A stretch of DNA of 64,000 nucleotides from Salirhabdus salicampi (GCF_024259515.1 NZ_JANBWE010000002.1:699526-763525), one strand, 5' to 3'; numbered from the stretch's first letter, positions 35,727-45,890 are shown. Numbers and translations are program-made. The notes: generated from the sequence alone by a model not told the origin.

Positions 35727-36371
35727 ATGTTAGTTGAGGAAATTATGAATATGGAGGCGATTTCCTTACCTCCAAACGAAACAATTGAAACCGCTTTATA
35801 TTTACTGAGGCAACATGATATCCACCATATACCGATTGTGAATGATAAAAAAGAAGTAATTGGCATAGTCTCAGACCGTGACATCCGCGATGCCAGACCA
35901 TCAACATTACATCCATCTGAACAAAATACCCTTCAATATAAGTTACATACCATTATGACAAAACCAGTCGTTACCGTTCACCCGTTAGATTTTGTCGAAG
36001 AAGTGGCAAGTATTTTCTACGAAAAAGAAATATCATGTGTGCCTGTAACAAAACAAAATAAATTAGTAGGAATGGTTACGGAAAAAGATGTACTATATAC
36101 ATTAATTCAATTAACGGGCATACATGAAGTCAGTTCTCAAATCGAAGTTAAAGTGAAACATAAAATCGGTGTATTGCCTGAAATCTCCAAAATCATAAGT
36201 GAGCATAACGTTAATATCTCATCAGTGCTTGTTTATCCAGACCGAAAAGAGTCTACCAGCAAAGTCCTTGTTTTCAGAATAAACACCTTAAATCCTCTAC
36301 CTGTTATACAAGACCTTAAACAGAAAGGGTATGAAGTATTATGGCCCAATTTACCAGGAGTGACAAAATGA
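35727..36371 (+). CDS. acuB: Acetoin utilisation protein AcuB (CBS-CBS-ACT)
   Basis: 214 residues: two CBS repeats (about 1-60, VEEIMNMEAISLPPNETIETAL; and 75-130, IMTKPVVTVHPLDFVEEVA), then an ACT-like domain (about 140-205). Probably a nucleotide- or amino-acid-sensing regulator of the AcuA/AcuC pair; molecular role not established. AAGGAGGAG precedes the ATG, 12 bases after acuA. The stop overlaps the acuC start (ATGA). Confidence 0.92.
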   Translation: MLVEEIMNMEAISLPPNETIETALYLLRQHDIHHIPIVNDKKEVIGIVSDRDIRDARPSTLHPSEQNTLQYKLHTIMTKPVVTVHPLDFVEEVASIFYEKEISCVPVTKQNKLVGMVTEKDVLYTLIQLTGIHEVSSQIEVKVKHKIGVLPEISKIISEHNVNISSVLVYPDRKESTSKVLVFRINTLNPLPVIQDLKQKGYEVLWPNLPGVTK

Positions 36372-37549
36372 ATTGTAATGCTGGTTTCGTTTATTCTGAA
36401 AACTATACTACTTATCGCTTTCATTCCGAACACCCATTTAACCAAAAACGACTTATCTTAACGTATGATTTACTCCACCAAGCCAATGCGTTACAGCCTA
36501 ACAATATAATTAAACCAAGGTTTGCTACGGATGAAGAACTTATGTTGTTTCATGATTCTAGCTATATTGAAAAAATTAAGAGAGCAAGTACTGGTAATTT
36601 AACAGAACAGGAAGGGTTAGAAATTGGTATTGGTACTGAAGATACACCGATTTTCCCTGGAATGCACGACGCATCTTCATTAATTGTAGGAGGATCGTTA
36701 CAGGCGGTTGATGCGGTATTAACTGATGGTTATACACACGCTACGAATTTGGGCGGAGGTTTACACCATGGGTTTAAACGAAAAGCATCAGGATTTTGTA
36801 TCTATAACGATGGAGCAGTAGCGATACAATATATACGAAAAAAATATAATTTAAAAGTATTATATGTCGATACGGATGCACATCACGGTGATGGTGTACA
36901 GTGGGCCTTTTACGATGATCCTAACGTATGTACATTATCAATACATGAAACAGGGCGCTACTTATTTCCGGGGACTGGCAACATTCATGAGCGGGGAATA
37001 AAAGAAGGATATGGTTATTCATTTAATATTCCTATTGATGCCTTTACAGAAGACGAATCCTTTTTACACGTCTACAAAGAAGCGATGACAAAGATTGTAG
37101 ACTACTTTCAACCAGATATTATTGTTACACAAAATGGTGCTGATGCCCATGCCTTTGACCCTCTCACCCATTTATGCTTGACAATGAGTATATATGAGCA
37201 AATCCCAGCAATTGCCCATGAATTAGCACATCAATATTGTGACGGACGATGGATTGCATTAGGTGGCGGTGGTTATGATATATGGCGTGTTGTTCCAAGG
37301 GCTTGGGCCCAAATTTGGCAAATTATGAATGCAGGCACCCCATTTAAAGGGGAACTTCCAAAAGTGTGGTTAGATAAATGGTCAAAAGAATCTCCGGTTT
37401 CCTTACCAAGATATTGGCATGATGAACCGCAATTGTACAAGCCAATTCCAAGAAAAGATGAGATTACCGAGAAAAATCAATACATGTTAACAAAGGCGCT
37501 TCAACTTATTCGAAATAAAAATAATCATCATTTGAATGATATTAGTTAA
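36368..37549 (+). CDS. acuC: Acetoin utilisation protein AcuC (class I/II-type protein deacetylase)
   Basis: 393 residues of the histone-deacetylase superfamily. Zinc and charge-relay residues lie in VDTDAHHGDGVQ, the HD in GGGLHHGF, and the late Asp in QNGADAHAFDP; GGGGYD is near the C-terminus. Reverses AcuA acetylation of acetyl-CoA synthetase. ATG 36368 overlaps the acuB stop and has AGGAG seven bases upstream; the longer frame to 36341 lies inside acuB. Operon acuABC. Confidence 0.95.
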   Translation: MNCNAGFVYSENYTTYRFHSEHPFNQKRLILTYDLLHQANALQPNNIIKPRFATDEELMLFHDSSYIEKIKRASTGNLTEQEGLEIGIGTEDTPIFPGMHDASSLIVGGSLQAVDAVLTDGYTHATNLGGGLHHGFKRKASGFCIYNDGAVAIQYIRKKYNLKVLYVDTDAHHGDGVQWAFYDDPNVCTLSIHETGRYLFPGTGNIHERGIKEGYGYSFNIPIDAFTEDESFLHVYKEAMTKIVDYFQPDIIVTQNGADAHAFDPLTHLCLTMSIYEQIPAIAHELAHQYCDGRWIALGGGGYDIWRVVPRAWAQIWQIMNAGTPFKGELPKVWLDKWSKESPVSLPRYWHDEPQLYKPIPRKDEITEKNQYMLTKALQLIRNKNNHHLNDIS

Positions 37550-37581
37550 AAAGAGGGAACCCATATGGATTCCCTCTTTTT
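37548..37581. terminator. Bidirectional terminator between acuC and motS
   Basis: Twelve-base stem AAAAAGAGGGAA / TTCCCTCTTTTT with a ten-base loop, touching the acuC stop codon and the motS end. Confidence 0.9.
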
Positions 37582-37582
37582 C

Positions 37583-38359
37583 TCATTCAATATCTAAAAT
37601 CACAATTTCAACTCGTCTGTTTTTTTGTCTATTTTCAATCGTATCGTTTTTCCTTACAGGCTTTGTATCAGCATATCCCGTTGCTTGAAACCGTTTATCT
37701 TCAAGACCATGATTTTCTATAAAATAACGGATAACACTACTAGCTCTGGCTGAAGATAACTCCCAGTTCGATGGGAATTGTGTCGTTGCAATGGGGCGGT
37801 TATCAGTATGACCTTCAACTTTAATGTTATTTGGTATTCCCCTTAATAAACGACTAACTTGATTTAGAAAAGGTTTTCCTTCTTCAGTAATATGTGCTCT
37901 ACCTGATTCAAATAATACTTTTTCCTGTAATACTAGAACGACACCTTGGGTAGTACGATTGGCTTTAATGACATCGTTTAACCCTTCTTCAGTTAAAAAC
38001 TGTCGAACTTTCGCCAAAAGAATGTCCAATTCGTCATCATTTTGTTCTTTTTCGACTTCATGAATTTCTTCTTCATCAGATTCAGACACTTCATCCTTCG
38101 TTTCATCGCTTTCTCTTTCACGGTAATCATCTAGTTTATGTGCCGGATAATCACCATCAATTATAGATGGATTATGATCGAAAATGACACGATCTTTATA
38201 AGATTGAGCAACAGCCTTAAATTTTTCCATATCAATTTGAGACATTGAGAAAAGTAAAATAAAGAACACTAAAATTAATGTAATTAAGTCCGCGTACGTA
38301 GTCATCCATCGTGAACTCTCTTTTGGCTTTTTCTTTGAACGATTTGGCTTATACTTCAT
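37583..38359 (-). CDS. motS: Flagellar stator protein MotS (sodium type MotB homologue)
   Basis: 258 residues: cytoplasmic basic N-terminus, one membrane helix (about 24-44) with the conserved ion-binding D24 in TTYADLITLILVFFILLFS, an acidic linker, and an OmpA-type peptidoglycan-binding domain (about 140-255, VEGHTDNRPI and the NRRVEI end). Anchors the stator to the wall. Its start lies inside the last 11 bases of motP, so the pair is coupled. The sodium assignment follows from the ccpA-motP-motS context. Confidence 0.93.
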   Translation of the reverse strand: MKYKPNRSKKKPKESSRWMTTYADLITLILVFFILLFSMSQIDMEKFKAVAQSYKDRVIFDHNPSIIDGDYPAHKLDDYRERESDETKDEVSESDEEEIHEVEKEQNDDELDILLAKVRQFLTEEGLNDVIKANRTTQGVVLVLQEKVLFESGRAHITEEGKPFLNQVSRLLRGIPNNIKVEGHTDNRPIATTQFPSNWELSSARASSVIRYFIENHGLEDKRFQATGYADTKPVRKNDTIENRQKNRRVEIVILDIE

Positions 38360-39176
38360 GTGCCGTCGCCCCTGCCAATTCTTCTTCGGATTCTTCACTT
38401 AGGGATTGATTTTTTTGTTCATTTGATAGAAACGCGCTCAGTTTTTCTTCTAAAATTTTCGGATTTTGACCGGATTGAACTCCAATAACTCCTTCAATCA
38501 TAATCATCTTTAAAAAGATTTCTTCATCTGTTTGATTTTCCAACTTACCGGCCATTGGTATGAAGACTAAGTTAGCTAATAAACTTCCATAAAAAGTAGT
38601 AAGTAGGGCTACGGCCATACTTGGACCGATTGTTTCGGGACTTGTTAAATTGTTTAACATTAACACGAGACCGATTAACGTTCCAATCATTCCCCAAGCC
38701 GGAGCATATTCTCCTGCTTTTTCTATAATAGCTCTACCTCGCTGGTGTCGTTCATCCATAGCCGAGATTTCTGCTTTCATGATGTCATTGATCACTTCAG
38801 GTTCAATACCATCAATCGCTAATAAAACACCTTTTTTAATGAACGGATCTTCAACCTCATCCAATTCCGATTCTAGCGCTAGTAAACCTTCTCTTCTCGC
38901 TTTTTCCGAAAGTCTGACGAATAATTGAATCAATTCTTTTACATCATGGTCATTCTTTCGGAACGCTTCTTTAAATACTTTAACGGTCATTTTCAGTTGG
39001 CGTAAATCAAAGTTTACTAATAAGGCACCGAGCAAGCCTCCTAATACAACTAAAATAGAAGAAATTTGGACAAAGGATACCATCCCTGATAGTCCGCCGT
39101 TAAAATATATCCCAAATAAAACCATTGTTAATCCAATAAATATACCGATAGGTGTTAATAAATCGCTCCGTCTCAT
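38349..39176 (-). CDS. motP: Flagellar stator protein MotP (sodium type MotA homologue)
   Basis: 275 residues with four membrane segments (about 7-25, 30-48, 150-172, 182-205) and the cytoplasmic loop between the second and third, where conserved charged residues contact FliG. LTPIGIFIGLTMVLFGI and GEYAPAWGMIGTLIGLVLML are typical of MotA/MotP. Same operon as ccpA upstream and motS downstream, as in B. subtilis. Confidence 0.93.
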   Translation of the reverse strand: MRRSDLLTPIGIFIGLTMVLFGIYFNGGLSGMVSFVQISSILVVLGGLLGALLVNFDLRQLKMTVKVFKEAFRKNDHDVKELIQLFVRLSEKARREGLLALESELDEVEDPFIKKGVLLAIDGIEPEVINDIMKAEISAMDERHQRGRAIIEKAGEYAPAWGMIGTLIGLVLMLNNLTSPETIGPSMAVALLTTFYGSLLANLVFIPMAGKLENQTDEEIFLKMIMIEGVIGVQSGQNPKILEEKLSAFLSNEQKNQSLSEESEEELAGATAHEV

Positions 39177-39228
39177 ATTCTCTCTCCCCGGTCTTAAGAC
39201 ATTTCTATTATATTTATCGGATCATTTT

Positions 39229-40224
39229 CTATTTTGTTGAACTTCTTTCAACAATTCGATGAGGTAAAATTACATTTTGATCTGTAACTTGCTCTTTATT
39301 CATAATTTTCGTTAACAAACGCATCGACACTGCTCCAATATCATACATTGGTTGTACTACCGTTGAAAGTGTTGGACGAACCATCGTAGCTAACCTTGTA
39401 TTATCAAATCCAACAACTTCTATATCTTCAGGAACGCGCAATCCTCTATCTTGGATACCGTGAATGACTCCTAGTGCCATTTCATCCGTGGATACAAAAA
39501 TTGCTCCAGGTTTTTCGCTTAAACTTAAAAAATATTCCACCGAATCTAATCCAGCTTGATACGTATAATCTCCTTTAAAGATAAGGTTGTCATCAATTGG
39601 CTGACCATTTTCAGTAAGGGCACGTTTATAGCCACTATTTTTTTGTGTATTCATTTCCGTATCAGCCATTCCTGCTACGAAACCAATTTTAGCATGTCCA
39701 TGTTCTAACAGTAGTTGAACCGCTTCAAATGCACCTTGCTCATAGTTAATATTTACCGATGGTATTGTATTTGTATCATCAATCGTTGCTGCTAACACAA
39801 CTGGAACAGGTGCACTTTCAAATTCTTTAATATGTTCATCCGTAATTTTGCCACCCATAAATACAATACCATCTACTTGTTTACCTAACATCGAGTTAAT
39901 TAAATGAATTTCTTTGTCTTTGTTTTGATCAGAATTACTTAAAATAATGTTATATTTGTACATCGTCGCGATATCTTCAATTCCTCTGGCAAGTTCTGCA
40001 AAAAATATACTTGATATATCGGGAATAATAACCCCTACAGTTGTTGTTTTTTTACTAGCAAGTCCTCTTGCAACCGCGTTTGGGCGGTACCCTAACTTCT
40101 CAATGGCAGTGAGAACTTTTTTTCTTGTTGCTGGTTTTACATTTGGGTTTCCATTAACTACTCGGGAAACGGTCGCCATGGAAACATTGGCCTCTCTTGC
40201 TACATCATAAATTGTTACATTCAT
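39229..40224 (-). CDS. ccpA: Catabolite control protein A
   Basis: 331-residue LacI/GalR regulator; with HPr-Ser46-P it represses or activates carbon genes at cre sites. The [26 protein letters not shown] (3-25) and hinge [15 protein letters not shown] are CcpA-like. ATG 40224 with AAGGAGG nine bases upstream is chosen; the open frame continues 22 codons without signals. A good cre lies upstream of ackA in this window. motP follows about 50 bases downstream. Confidence 0.97.
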   Translation of the reverse strand: MNVTIYDVAREANVSMATVSRVVNGNPNVKPATRKKVLTAIEKLGYRPNAVARGLASKKTTTVGVIIPDISSIFFAELARGIEDIATMYKYNIILSNSDQNKDKEIHLINSMLGKQVDGIVFMGGKITDEHIKEFESAPVPVVLAATIDDTNTIPSVNINYEQGAFEAVQLLLEHGHAKIGFVAGMADTEMNTQKNSGYKRALTENGQPIDDNLIFKGDYTYQAGLDSVEYFLSLSEKPGAIFVSTDEMALGVIHGIQDRGLRVPEDIEVVGFDNTRLATMVRPTLSTVVQPMYDIGAVSMRLLTKIMNKEQVTDQNVILPHRIVERSSTK

Positions 40225-40343
40225 ATTATGAAACCTCCTTGATTTATAGGCGCACATTTGATTAATGTTATAATACGACACTCTTCGCATATAAGCAATG
40301 TAAGTACATCTCTCATTTTACATATTTTACACGCTATAACGCA

Positions 40344-40372
40344 AAAATCGCCAACAAAAAGTTGGCGATTTT
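40344..40372 (-). terminator. Terminator after aroA
   Basis: Twelve-base stem AAAATCGCCAAC / GTTGGCGATTTT with a five-base loop; it lies between aroA and ccpA. Confidence 0.88.
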
Positions 40373-40374
40373 GT

Positions 40375-41460
40375 TTATCTTTTATTAAATTGATTTAAAT
40401 CGTTCATAAATTGTTCAAACATGGGGATATCCATCTGTTGTGCAGAGTCGGATAATGCTACTGCTGGATCTGGGTGAACTTCAGCCATTACGCCATCTGC
40501 TCCTATTGCTATTGCTGCTTTAGCAGTAGGTAATAATAAGTCTCTTCGTCCTGTAGAGTGAGTTACATCAACAAGGACTGGTAAATGGGTTTCCTTTTTT
40601 AATATTGGTACAGCGGATATGTCTAACGTATTTCTTGTCGCTTTTTCATATGTGCGAATACCACGTTCACAAAGTATAATATTCTCATTTCCTCTGGACA
40701 TAATATATTCTGCTGCATTGATATATTCAGAAATAGTAGCTGCTAACCCACGCTTCAATAAGACTGGTTTATTAACAGATCCTGCCGCCTTTAACAATTC
40801 GAAGTTTTGCATATTTCTTGCACCTAATTGAATTACATCGATATAATCAAGAGCTGTTTCAATATCTGCAGGATTTACAATTTCACTAATAACAGCTAAG
40901 TCATACTCATCGGCTACTTGCTTTAAAATTTGTAATCCCTCTAATCCAAGCCCTTGGAAATCATATGGTGATGTACGCGGTTTAAACGCTCCACCACGTA
41001 GTAGTTTCAATCCTTGCTTTTTAACGGCCTCCGCAACTTTGGAAACCTGGTCATAACTTTCAACAGCACACGGTCCCATAATATATTTGACTTCACCATT
41101 ACCGATCTTTTCACCCTTAATCGAAACTACCGTATCTTCAGGCTTCTTTTTCCGTGATACAAGCATCGCCTTACTATGGTCGTCTTCTTGCAGCTCTAGA
41201 GCGGCTTTGAAAATTTCCTTAAATAGATGTTCAATTGTTGAATATTCAAAAGGTCCATCGTGGTGATCTAAAATGTGATCAAGCATTGCACGTTCTCTCA
41301 CAGGATCAAAACGACTCATCCCTTGCTTCTCTTTAAGATCTCCTATTTCTTGTACTAATTTCCCTCGCTTGTTAATGAGTTTTAACAAGTCAACGTTAAC
41401 TTCATCCAGTTCTCTTCTCAGCTCATCTAACCCTTTGTTCGTCAACTTAAACGCCTCCAT
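40375..41460 (-). CDS. aroA: Bifunctional chorismate mutase / DAHP synthase AroA(G)
   Basis: 361 residues: N-terminal AroQ-type chorismate mutase (about 1-90, [33 protein letters not shown]) fused to a type I-beta DAHP synthase barrel (about 100-355, [39 protein letters not shown]). Commits erythrose-4-P and PEP to the shikimate pathway; the mutase domain acts as the feedback sensor in bacilli. The ribosome site before the ATG is weak (AAGAAG, close). Confidence 0.96.
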   Translation of the reverse strand: MEAFKLTNKGLDELRRELDEVNVDLLKLINKRGKLVQEIGDLKEKQGMSRFDPVRERAMLDHILDHHDGPFEYSTIEHLFKEIFKAALELQEDDHSKAMLVSRKKKPEDTVVSIKGEKIGNGEVKYIMGPCAVESYDQVSKVAEAVKKQGLKLLRGGAFKPRTSPYDFQGLGLEGLQILKQVADEYDLAVISEIVNPADIETALDYIDVIQLGARNMQNFELLKAAGSVNKPVLLKRGLAATISEYINAAEYIMSRGNENIILCERGIRTYEKATRNTLDISAVPILKKETHLPVLVDVTHSTGRRDLLLPTAKAAIAIGADGVMAEVHPDPAVALSDSAQQMDIPMFEQFMNDLNQFNKR

Positions 41461-41663
41461 CTTCTTTTTTTCATAAAGTCAAATTTATATGGTTCTTTAA
41501 AATAATTAGAGATAATTATATCGAAAATTTCTAGTTATGTCACCACTACTTTAAAAACTTTTCAAAGATTCATATATCTAATAAATATAATGATTGTTCA
41601 CGTGATGAGTGGTCCATTTGTTTTCGTAAGATTCAATATGGTTGTACTAGCTTTACATGTCAC

Positions 41664-42011
41664 CTACTGATTTTCTCGTTTTATTTGATCGTGAGCCGCA
41701 GCATGTAACGCCTCTTTTGTTATATTCCAATGAGATGTATGCCAAACAACTTCTTTTCCATGAAACAATAGCGCCTGTGGAGATTCATGTTTCACATCAA
41801 ACGTTTCTGCTATATGGTTTGATAATGGTCTTGCCTCTTGTACATATAATACATACTGTGGTATTTCAGCTTCTTCCCAAAATCTTTCATATTGTTCTTT
41901 CGCCTCACTACTGATTGGGCAAGTTAAGCTATGCTTTAATAAGAAAAAAGTATGTTGTTGCTCTAATACTTCCTGAAACTGTTCTGTTTTTTCAATTACG
42001 TTAACTCCCAT
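41664..42011 (-). CDS. ytxJ: Bacillithiol-linked thioredoxin-like protein YtxJ
   Basis: 115 residues, thioredoxin-like fold with one active-site Cys, C31, in KHSLTCPISSEA (monothiol CPxS instead of CxxC). Members are proposed bacilliredoxin-type proteins. ATG 42011 with GGAGGG seven bases upstream is chosen over the GTG at 42026. Third gene of ytxG-ytxH-ytxJ, 94 bases after ytxH. The 200 bases downstream to aroA hold no gene and no clear hairpin. Confidence 0.9.
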   Translation of the reverse strand: MGVNVIEKTEQFQEVLEQQHTFFLLKHSLTCPISSEAKEQYERFWEEAEIPQYVLYVQEARPLSNHIAETFDVKHESPQALLFHGKEVVWHTSHWNITKEALHAAAHDQIKRENQ

Positions 42012-42105
42012 TTTCCATCCCTCCACAACTTTATGTAAAAAAAGATTGTTGATTATAAATGTAGCATAATCAACAATCCTTGTTCAAAATTTTCGTTATG
42101 AACTA

Positions 42106-42525
42106 TTAGTTTTTATCAAGTTCATTTGCTGCTTCTTCAATTGTATCCGCAATATCCTTCGCAGTTTCGACAGATTCATTTTCAACATCAGAACGAATTT
42201 GGTTTACACGATCCTCTATAACACCCTTTGTATCCTTCAACTTTTCTCCAATATCCTTCGATCTTTCGGACAAGTTTTGCGTTAAGTGTGTAGACTTTTC
42301 CTTAGCCATTTCACTCCATTGTGTTCCTTTTTCATAAGCCACGTCTTTCCAGTCCTCAGCACGTTCACGTACATAACTTGCGCTCTGGTTTAAATCTTCT
42401 CGAAGTTCTTTCCCAGATTTAGGTGCTAACAGTAATGCTGCAGATGCGCCTACAATCCCACCAATTAAAGTACCCAATAAAAAGTCTTTACTATTGATGT
42501 TTTCATTATTTTCTCTCTCACTCAT
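42106..42525 (-). CDS. ytxH: YtxH domain general stress protein
   Basis: 139 residues: a Gly/Ala-rich hydrophobic segment (about 15-35, FLLGTLIGGIVGASAALLLAPKSG) with the LLAPKSGKELRE signature of the YtxH domain, then a long amphipathic, charged helix. Belongs to the B. subtilis csb40 operon of stress proteins. Its ATG overlaps the ytxG stop (ATGA). Confidence 0.92.
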   Translation of the reverse strand: MSERENNENINSKDFLLGTLIGGIVGASAALLLAPKSGKELREDLNQSASYVRERAEDWKDVAYEKGTQWSEMAKEKSTHLTQNLSERSKDIGEKLKDTKGVIEDRVNQIRSDVENESVETAKDIADTIEEAANELDKN

Positions 42526-42956
42526 GATAAATCCTCCTTTTTTGTATCAACAGGTTTTTTATATCTTTTCCATAGGTCAATGGCAGCTTGTCCCCATGTA
42601 ACCACTTGTGCTGCATTGCCTTTATGGGTTTCAGCTGATGTTACAATTTCATTTGAAACAGATTCTATAGAGCGGTTAAATTGGTGAACCGAATCCCCAA
42701 TTCCATATATACCATCGACTAGATGATTTAATTTTTCGGACTTTTTTTGAATATCTTCTGTAAGTTGATTTGCTTTGTTAAGTAGTGCAGTACTTTCAAC
42801 CGTTATGCCCTCCATTTGTTTCTGGAGGCTGTCCAAAGACTCTGCTACTTCAGTCAATGTATTTCTTGCAGCCTTTAGTGTGCCCGCTAAATAAATAACT
42901 AAAACGGCAAATGCAATAGCTGCAATTAAGGCTGAAATGTAAAGCAAGTTTACCAT
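42522..42956 (-). CDS. ytxG: DUF948 membrane protein YtxG
   Basis: 144 residues: N-terminal membrane helix (LLYISALIAAIAFAVLVIYLAG), then a heptad-rich coiled-coil region (ESLDSLQKQMEGITVESTALLNKANQLTEDIQKK) and a Trp-containing C-terminus. First gene of ytxGHJ. ATG 42956 is preferred to a GTG at 42968 that lies inside the ribosome site AAGGAG. A SigB-like promoter precedes it. Function unknown. Confidence 0.88.
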   Translation of the reverse strand: MVNLLYISALIAAIAFAVLVIYLAGTLKAARNTLTEVAESLDSLQKQMEGITVESTALLNKANQLTEDIQKKSEKLNHLVDGIYGIGDSVHQFNRSIESVSNEIVTSAETHKGNAAQVVTWGQAAIDLWKRYKKPVDTKKEDLS

Positions 42957-42995
42957 AACCTGATTCACTCCTTATTATGTATTTATATATAATCT

Positions 42996-43021
42996 ATACC
43001 TCCAGTTGTCATTCGTCAAAC
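42996..43021 (-). promoter_or_regulatory. Overlapping SigB-like and SigA-like promoter of ytxGHJ
   Basis: Minus strand GTTTGA (43016-43021), 14 bases, AGGTAT (42996-43001), near the SigB pattern GTTTAA-N13/15-GGGTAT. Within it TTGACG, 17 bases and TAGATT could serve SigA. Stress control is known for this operon in B. subtilis. Confidence 0.5.
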
Positions 43022-43174
43022 TTCGTATTTCTTTGTGAAAAAGCTACATATGTTCTCTTCGGCAAAAACCTATATTTATAAGGTGACACACCACGACTTG
43101 CAATATACAGGATACGTTAAAAAGATTGTATCATCTAATGGAACATGTTTCCATCTCTTCTCTTTAAAGAAAAA

Positions 43175-43195
43175 CCCTATGCTACGTGCATAGGG
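43175..43195 (-). terminator. Terminator after murC
   Basis: Stem CCCTATGC / GCATAGGG with a five-base loop, followed on the minus strand by TTTTTC. Confidence 0.75.
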
Positions 43196-43201
43196 GATGA
43201 A

Positions 43202-44494
43202 TTATACTTGTTCATATGCTTCCTGAAATTTTTGGATATCACCTGCGCCCATAAAAATTAAGACGCTATTTCCATACTCTTTCAACACCGTTGTCTCTTC
43301 AATTTGCAAAAGTTGTGAACCATCAATTTTACTTTGTAAATCTTCAATCTTTAACATATTGTTATTTTCTCTGGCAGAGCCAAATATATCACATAAGAAA
43401 ACATAGTCTGCCTTTTGTAAACTGCTAGCAAAATCTTCTAAAAATGTTTTCGTTCTCGTGAACGTATGTGGCTGGAAAATGGCTACAATATCTTTATTCG
43501 GGTATTTTTTTCTAGCTGCTTCGATCGTTACTTCAATTTCTTTCGGATGATGAGCATAATCATCAATCAATACTTGATCGTGTTTCCACTGTTTCTCCGA
43601 GAATCGGCGTTTCACCCCTGCAAAGGTATAAATCGATTTAATTTGTTCAGCAGGAATTTGTTCATAGTGACATAAGGTAATGACAGCGAGTGCATTGAGT
43701 ACGTTATGATCACCGTAACTTGAAATAAGGAATGTTTCATAAAATGTACCACGGATAAACACATCAAATTGTGTTCCTTCTTCCGAAACATTCACATTTT
43801 TCGCTTGAAAGTCATTTCCTTCTGCAAAACCGTAATACATAACAGGAACTTTTGCCTGAATGTGCTGTAATTGTTCATCATCGCCACATGCAATAATGCC
43901 CTTTTTCACTTGCATTGCCATCTCTTGAAAAGCATTAAATACATCTTCTAAATTCGTAAAATAATCAGGGTGATCAAAATCAATATTTGTCATAATCGCA
44001 TAATCAGGTTTGTACGCTAAAAAATGTCGGCGGTACTCACAAGCTTCAAAAACGAAATATTTACTGTTTTCTCGTCCAGACCCTGTTCCGTCGCCTATTA
44101 AATATGACGTAGGCGCTACTTGTTTCAGTACGTGGGATAGTAATCCTGTCGTGGATGTCTTTCCATGTGTACCTGTAACACCAATGCTAATATACTGTTG
44201 AAGCCACTCACCTAAAAATTCATGGTACCAATAAAAAGGTATATTAAGTTCTTTTGCTTTTTTTACCTCTTCATGTTCCTCATTAAAAGCATTTCCTGCA
44301 ATAATGGTTAGCCCTTCTGTTATGTTCTCTTCAGAAAAGGGTAATATTTTAATTTGTTTTTCTTCCAACGCTGCCTGTGTAAAAAAACGTTTTTCAACAT
44401 CAGACCCTTGGACGTTTTCGCCAGCGTCAGCTAAAATTTGAGCAAGGGCGCTCATTCCTGTACCTTTTATACCAATAAAGTGGTAAGTTGTCAT
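43202..44494 (-). CDS. murC: UDP-N-acetylmuramate--L-alanine ligase
   Basis: 430 residues. Adds the first peptide residue (L-Ala) to UDP-MurNAc. N-terminal dinucleotide-like [24 protein letters not shown] loop [15 protein letters not shown] (about 105-118), and the Mur motif HHPKEI with a C-terminal ligase domain ([17 protein letters not shown]). ATG 44494 is chosen with GGAGG ten bases upstream; the frame extends seven codons more. Normal length. Confidence 0.97.
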   Translation of the reverse strand: MTTYHFIGIKGTGMSALAQILADAGENVQGSDVEKRFFTQAALEEKQIKILPFSEENITEGLTIIAGNAFNEEHEEVKKAKELNIPFYWYHEFLGEWLQQYISIGVTGTHGKTSTTGLLSHVLKQVAPTSYLIGDGTGSGRENSKYFVFEACEYRRHFLAYKPDYAIMTNIDFDHPDYFTNLEDVFNAFQEMAMQVKKGIIACGDDEQLQHIQAKVPVMYYGFAEGNDFQAKNVNVSEEGTQFDVFIRGTFYETFLISSYGDHNVLNALAVITLCHYEQIPAEQIKSIYTFAGVKRRFSEKQWKHDQVLIDDYAHHPKEIEVTIEAARKKYPNKDIVAIFQPHTFTRTKTFLEDFASSLQKADYVFLCDIFGSARENNNMLKIEDLQSKIDGSQLLQIEETTVLKEYGNSVLIFMGAGDIQKFQEAYEQV

Positions 44495-44616
44495 ATAAAT
44501 TGAACCTCCACACATTGATGATTCTGAATTATTATATGTATCTGCCTAATACATTGGGAATCATGCTTACCGATTTATTATATCAGATAACACCACAAGA
44601 GTGAATGTAAGAAAAA

Positions 44617-44646
44617 AGAAAGATTAACATTGATGTTAATCTTTCT
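44617..44646 (-). terminator. Terminator at the end of the nicotinate phosphoribosyltransferase gene
   Basis: Fourteen-base stem AGAAAGATTAACAT / ATGTTAATCTTTCT with a two-base spacer, overlapping the last codons and stop. Confidence 0.8.
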
Positions 44647-45751
44647 CTGGAATATACTCTACCCGTTCTAATCGTGGGTTTGGTCTATATCTTCTTCCTT
44701 CTTTTGCTTCCGCTTCTCCATTTAACAATACGTTATCACCAGTGAAGCTTGTCGTGATCTTTAACAAGCTTGAGCCAACACCATAAATATCGATTGGTAC
44801 ATTCATTTCCTCAAACTCCCGGATACGCTCTTCGTTAAAGCCACCACTTGCTACAATCTTCACATGGTCAAAACCTTCATCATTTAATGCGCGACGTAAT
44901 GCAAATATAAGCTCAGGGTTTACACCACGTGGATCAAAACTACCCATTAAATGCTGATTACGGAAAAAGTACTTGTCTACTAATGTTCTAGAGGTATCAA
45001 CCCGAACAGCCTTCAGCTCATCACCAAATTCCCGTGCAACTTTCAAAGAGTCCGTAATTACGTCATTGTTGTAATCTACAAGTGCGATTAAATCATCATC
45101 AGGATATTTTTTGTTGTATGCCTTTGTCGCTGCAACAACATCCCCTTTAAACATTTGAATGAGAGCATGTGGCATCGTTCCCATTCCTTTTTTTCCCCAC
45201 CATTCGTTCATCGCGTGAGTAGCCTGGGCAGTTGAACCACCTATGTATGCAGCATAACCGTCTCCTGCTTGCTGGGTAAAGTGATCGTCACGATCCCCCA
45301 TAAATATAATCGGTTTTTGTTTGCCTGAGGTTCTGGCAGCTTTTACGACATTGTACACATTCGTCGCAACAGATGTTCTACGGGCTAAAATTCCGTCAAT
45401 GATTCCTTCTAAATAACCATAATACTGATAAGGGCCTGTAACGGTTAGTACAGTTTCAAAAGGGGAAACTTTATCACCATCCTTTAATGAATGAATTTCC
45501 AACTCTTCAGGATGATCAGCAAATGTATGAAGTAAAGCGATTGCTTCATCGGTTCCACAAAGGACAGCGTGATTTTTTTGGAAAAATTGCATTGTCACGT
45601 AGTTATCAGGTATGCAATCTTCAACAATTTCCTTCGTTTTAAGGAAGTAAACTGCGGAAAACCAACCTTCTTGGACCCGTTCATCAAACTTAAACGTCTT
45701 ATTTGTTAACCGTTTTATTTTTCCTTTCGCTTTCAGCTCGAATTCTTTCAT
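44636..45751 (-). CDS. Nicotinate phosphoribosyltransferase, short form
   Basis: 371 residues with the NAPRTase/quinolinate PRTase barrel: GWFSAVYFLKTKEIVED (N-terminal domain), TSVATNVYNVVKAA, FMGDRDDHFTQQAGDGYAAYIGGSTAQATH, VDYNNDVITDSLKVA, VRVDTSR and ASGGFNEERIREFEE. It makes nicotinate mononucleotide from nicotinate and PRPP in NAD salvage. It is shorter than PncB of the E. coli type (about 400) or of the B. subtilis YueK type (about 490) and resembles archaeal-type forms. Placed between murC and sftA, where B. subtilis has no such gene. Confidence 0.85.
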   Translation of the reverse strand: MKEFELKAKGKIKRLTNKTFKFDERVQEGWFSAVYFLKTKEIVEDCIPDNYVTMQFFQKNHAVLCGTDEAIALLHTFADHPEELEIHSLKDGDKVSPFETVLTVTGPYQYYGYLEGIIDGILARRTSVATNVYNVVKAARTSGKQKPIIFMGDRDDHFTQQAGDGYAAYIGGSTAQATHAMNEWWGKKGMGTMPHALIQMFKGDVVAATKAYNKKYPDDDLIALVDYNNDVITDSLKVAREFGDELKAVRVDTSRTLVDKYFFRNQHLMGSFDPRGVNPELIFALRRALNDEGFDHVKIVASGGFNEERIREFEEMNVPIDIYGVGSSLLKITTSFTGDNVLLNGEAEAKEGRRYRPNPRLERVEYIPEKD

Positions 45752-45890
45752 TGTGTAATCCCTCTTCTATTTTCACAGTATGGTCGCTGTTTTTTATCAT
45801 AGTATATTTTAACATAAATGGACAAGTTACGTACGTTAGCTTTTTTCTTGTCACATCAAACCTTATTTTTCCAAGGAAATGGAAATTTCA

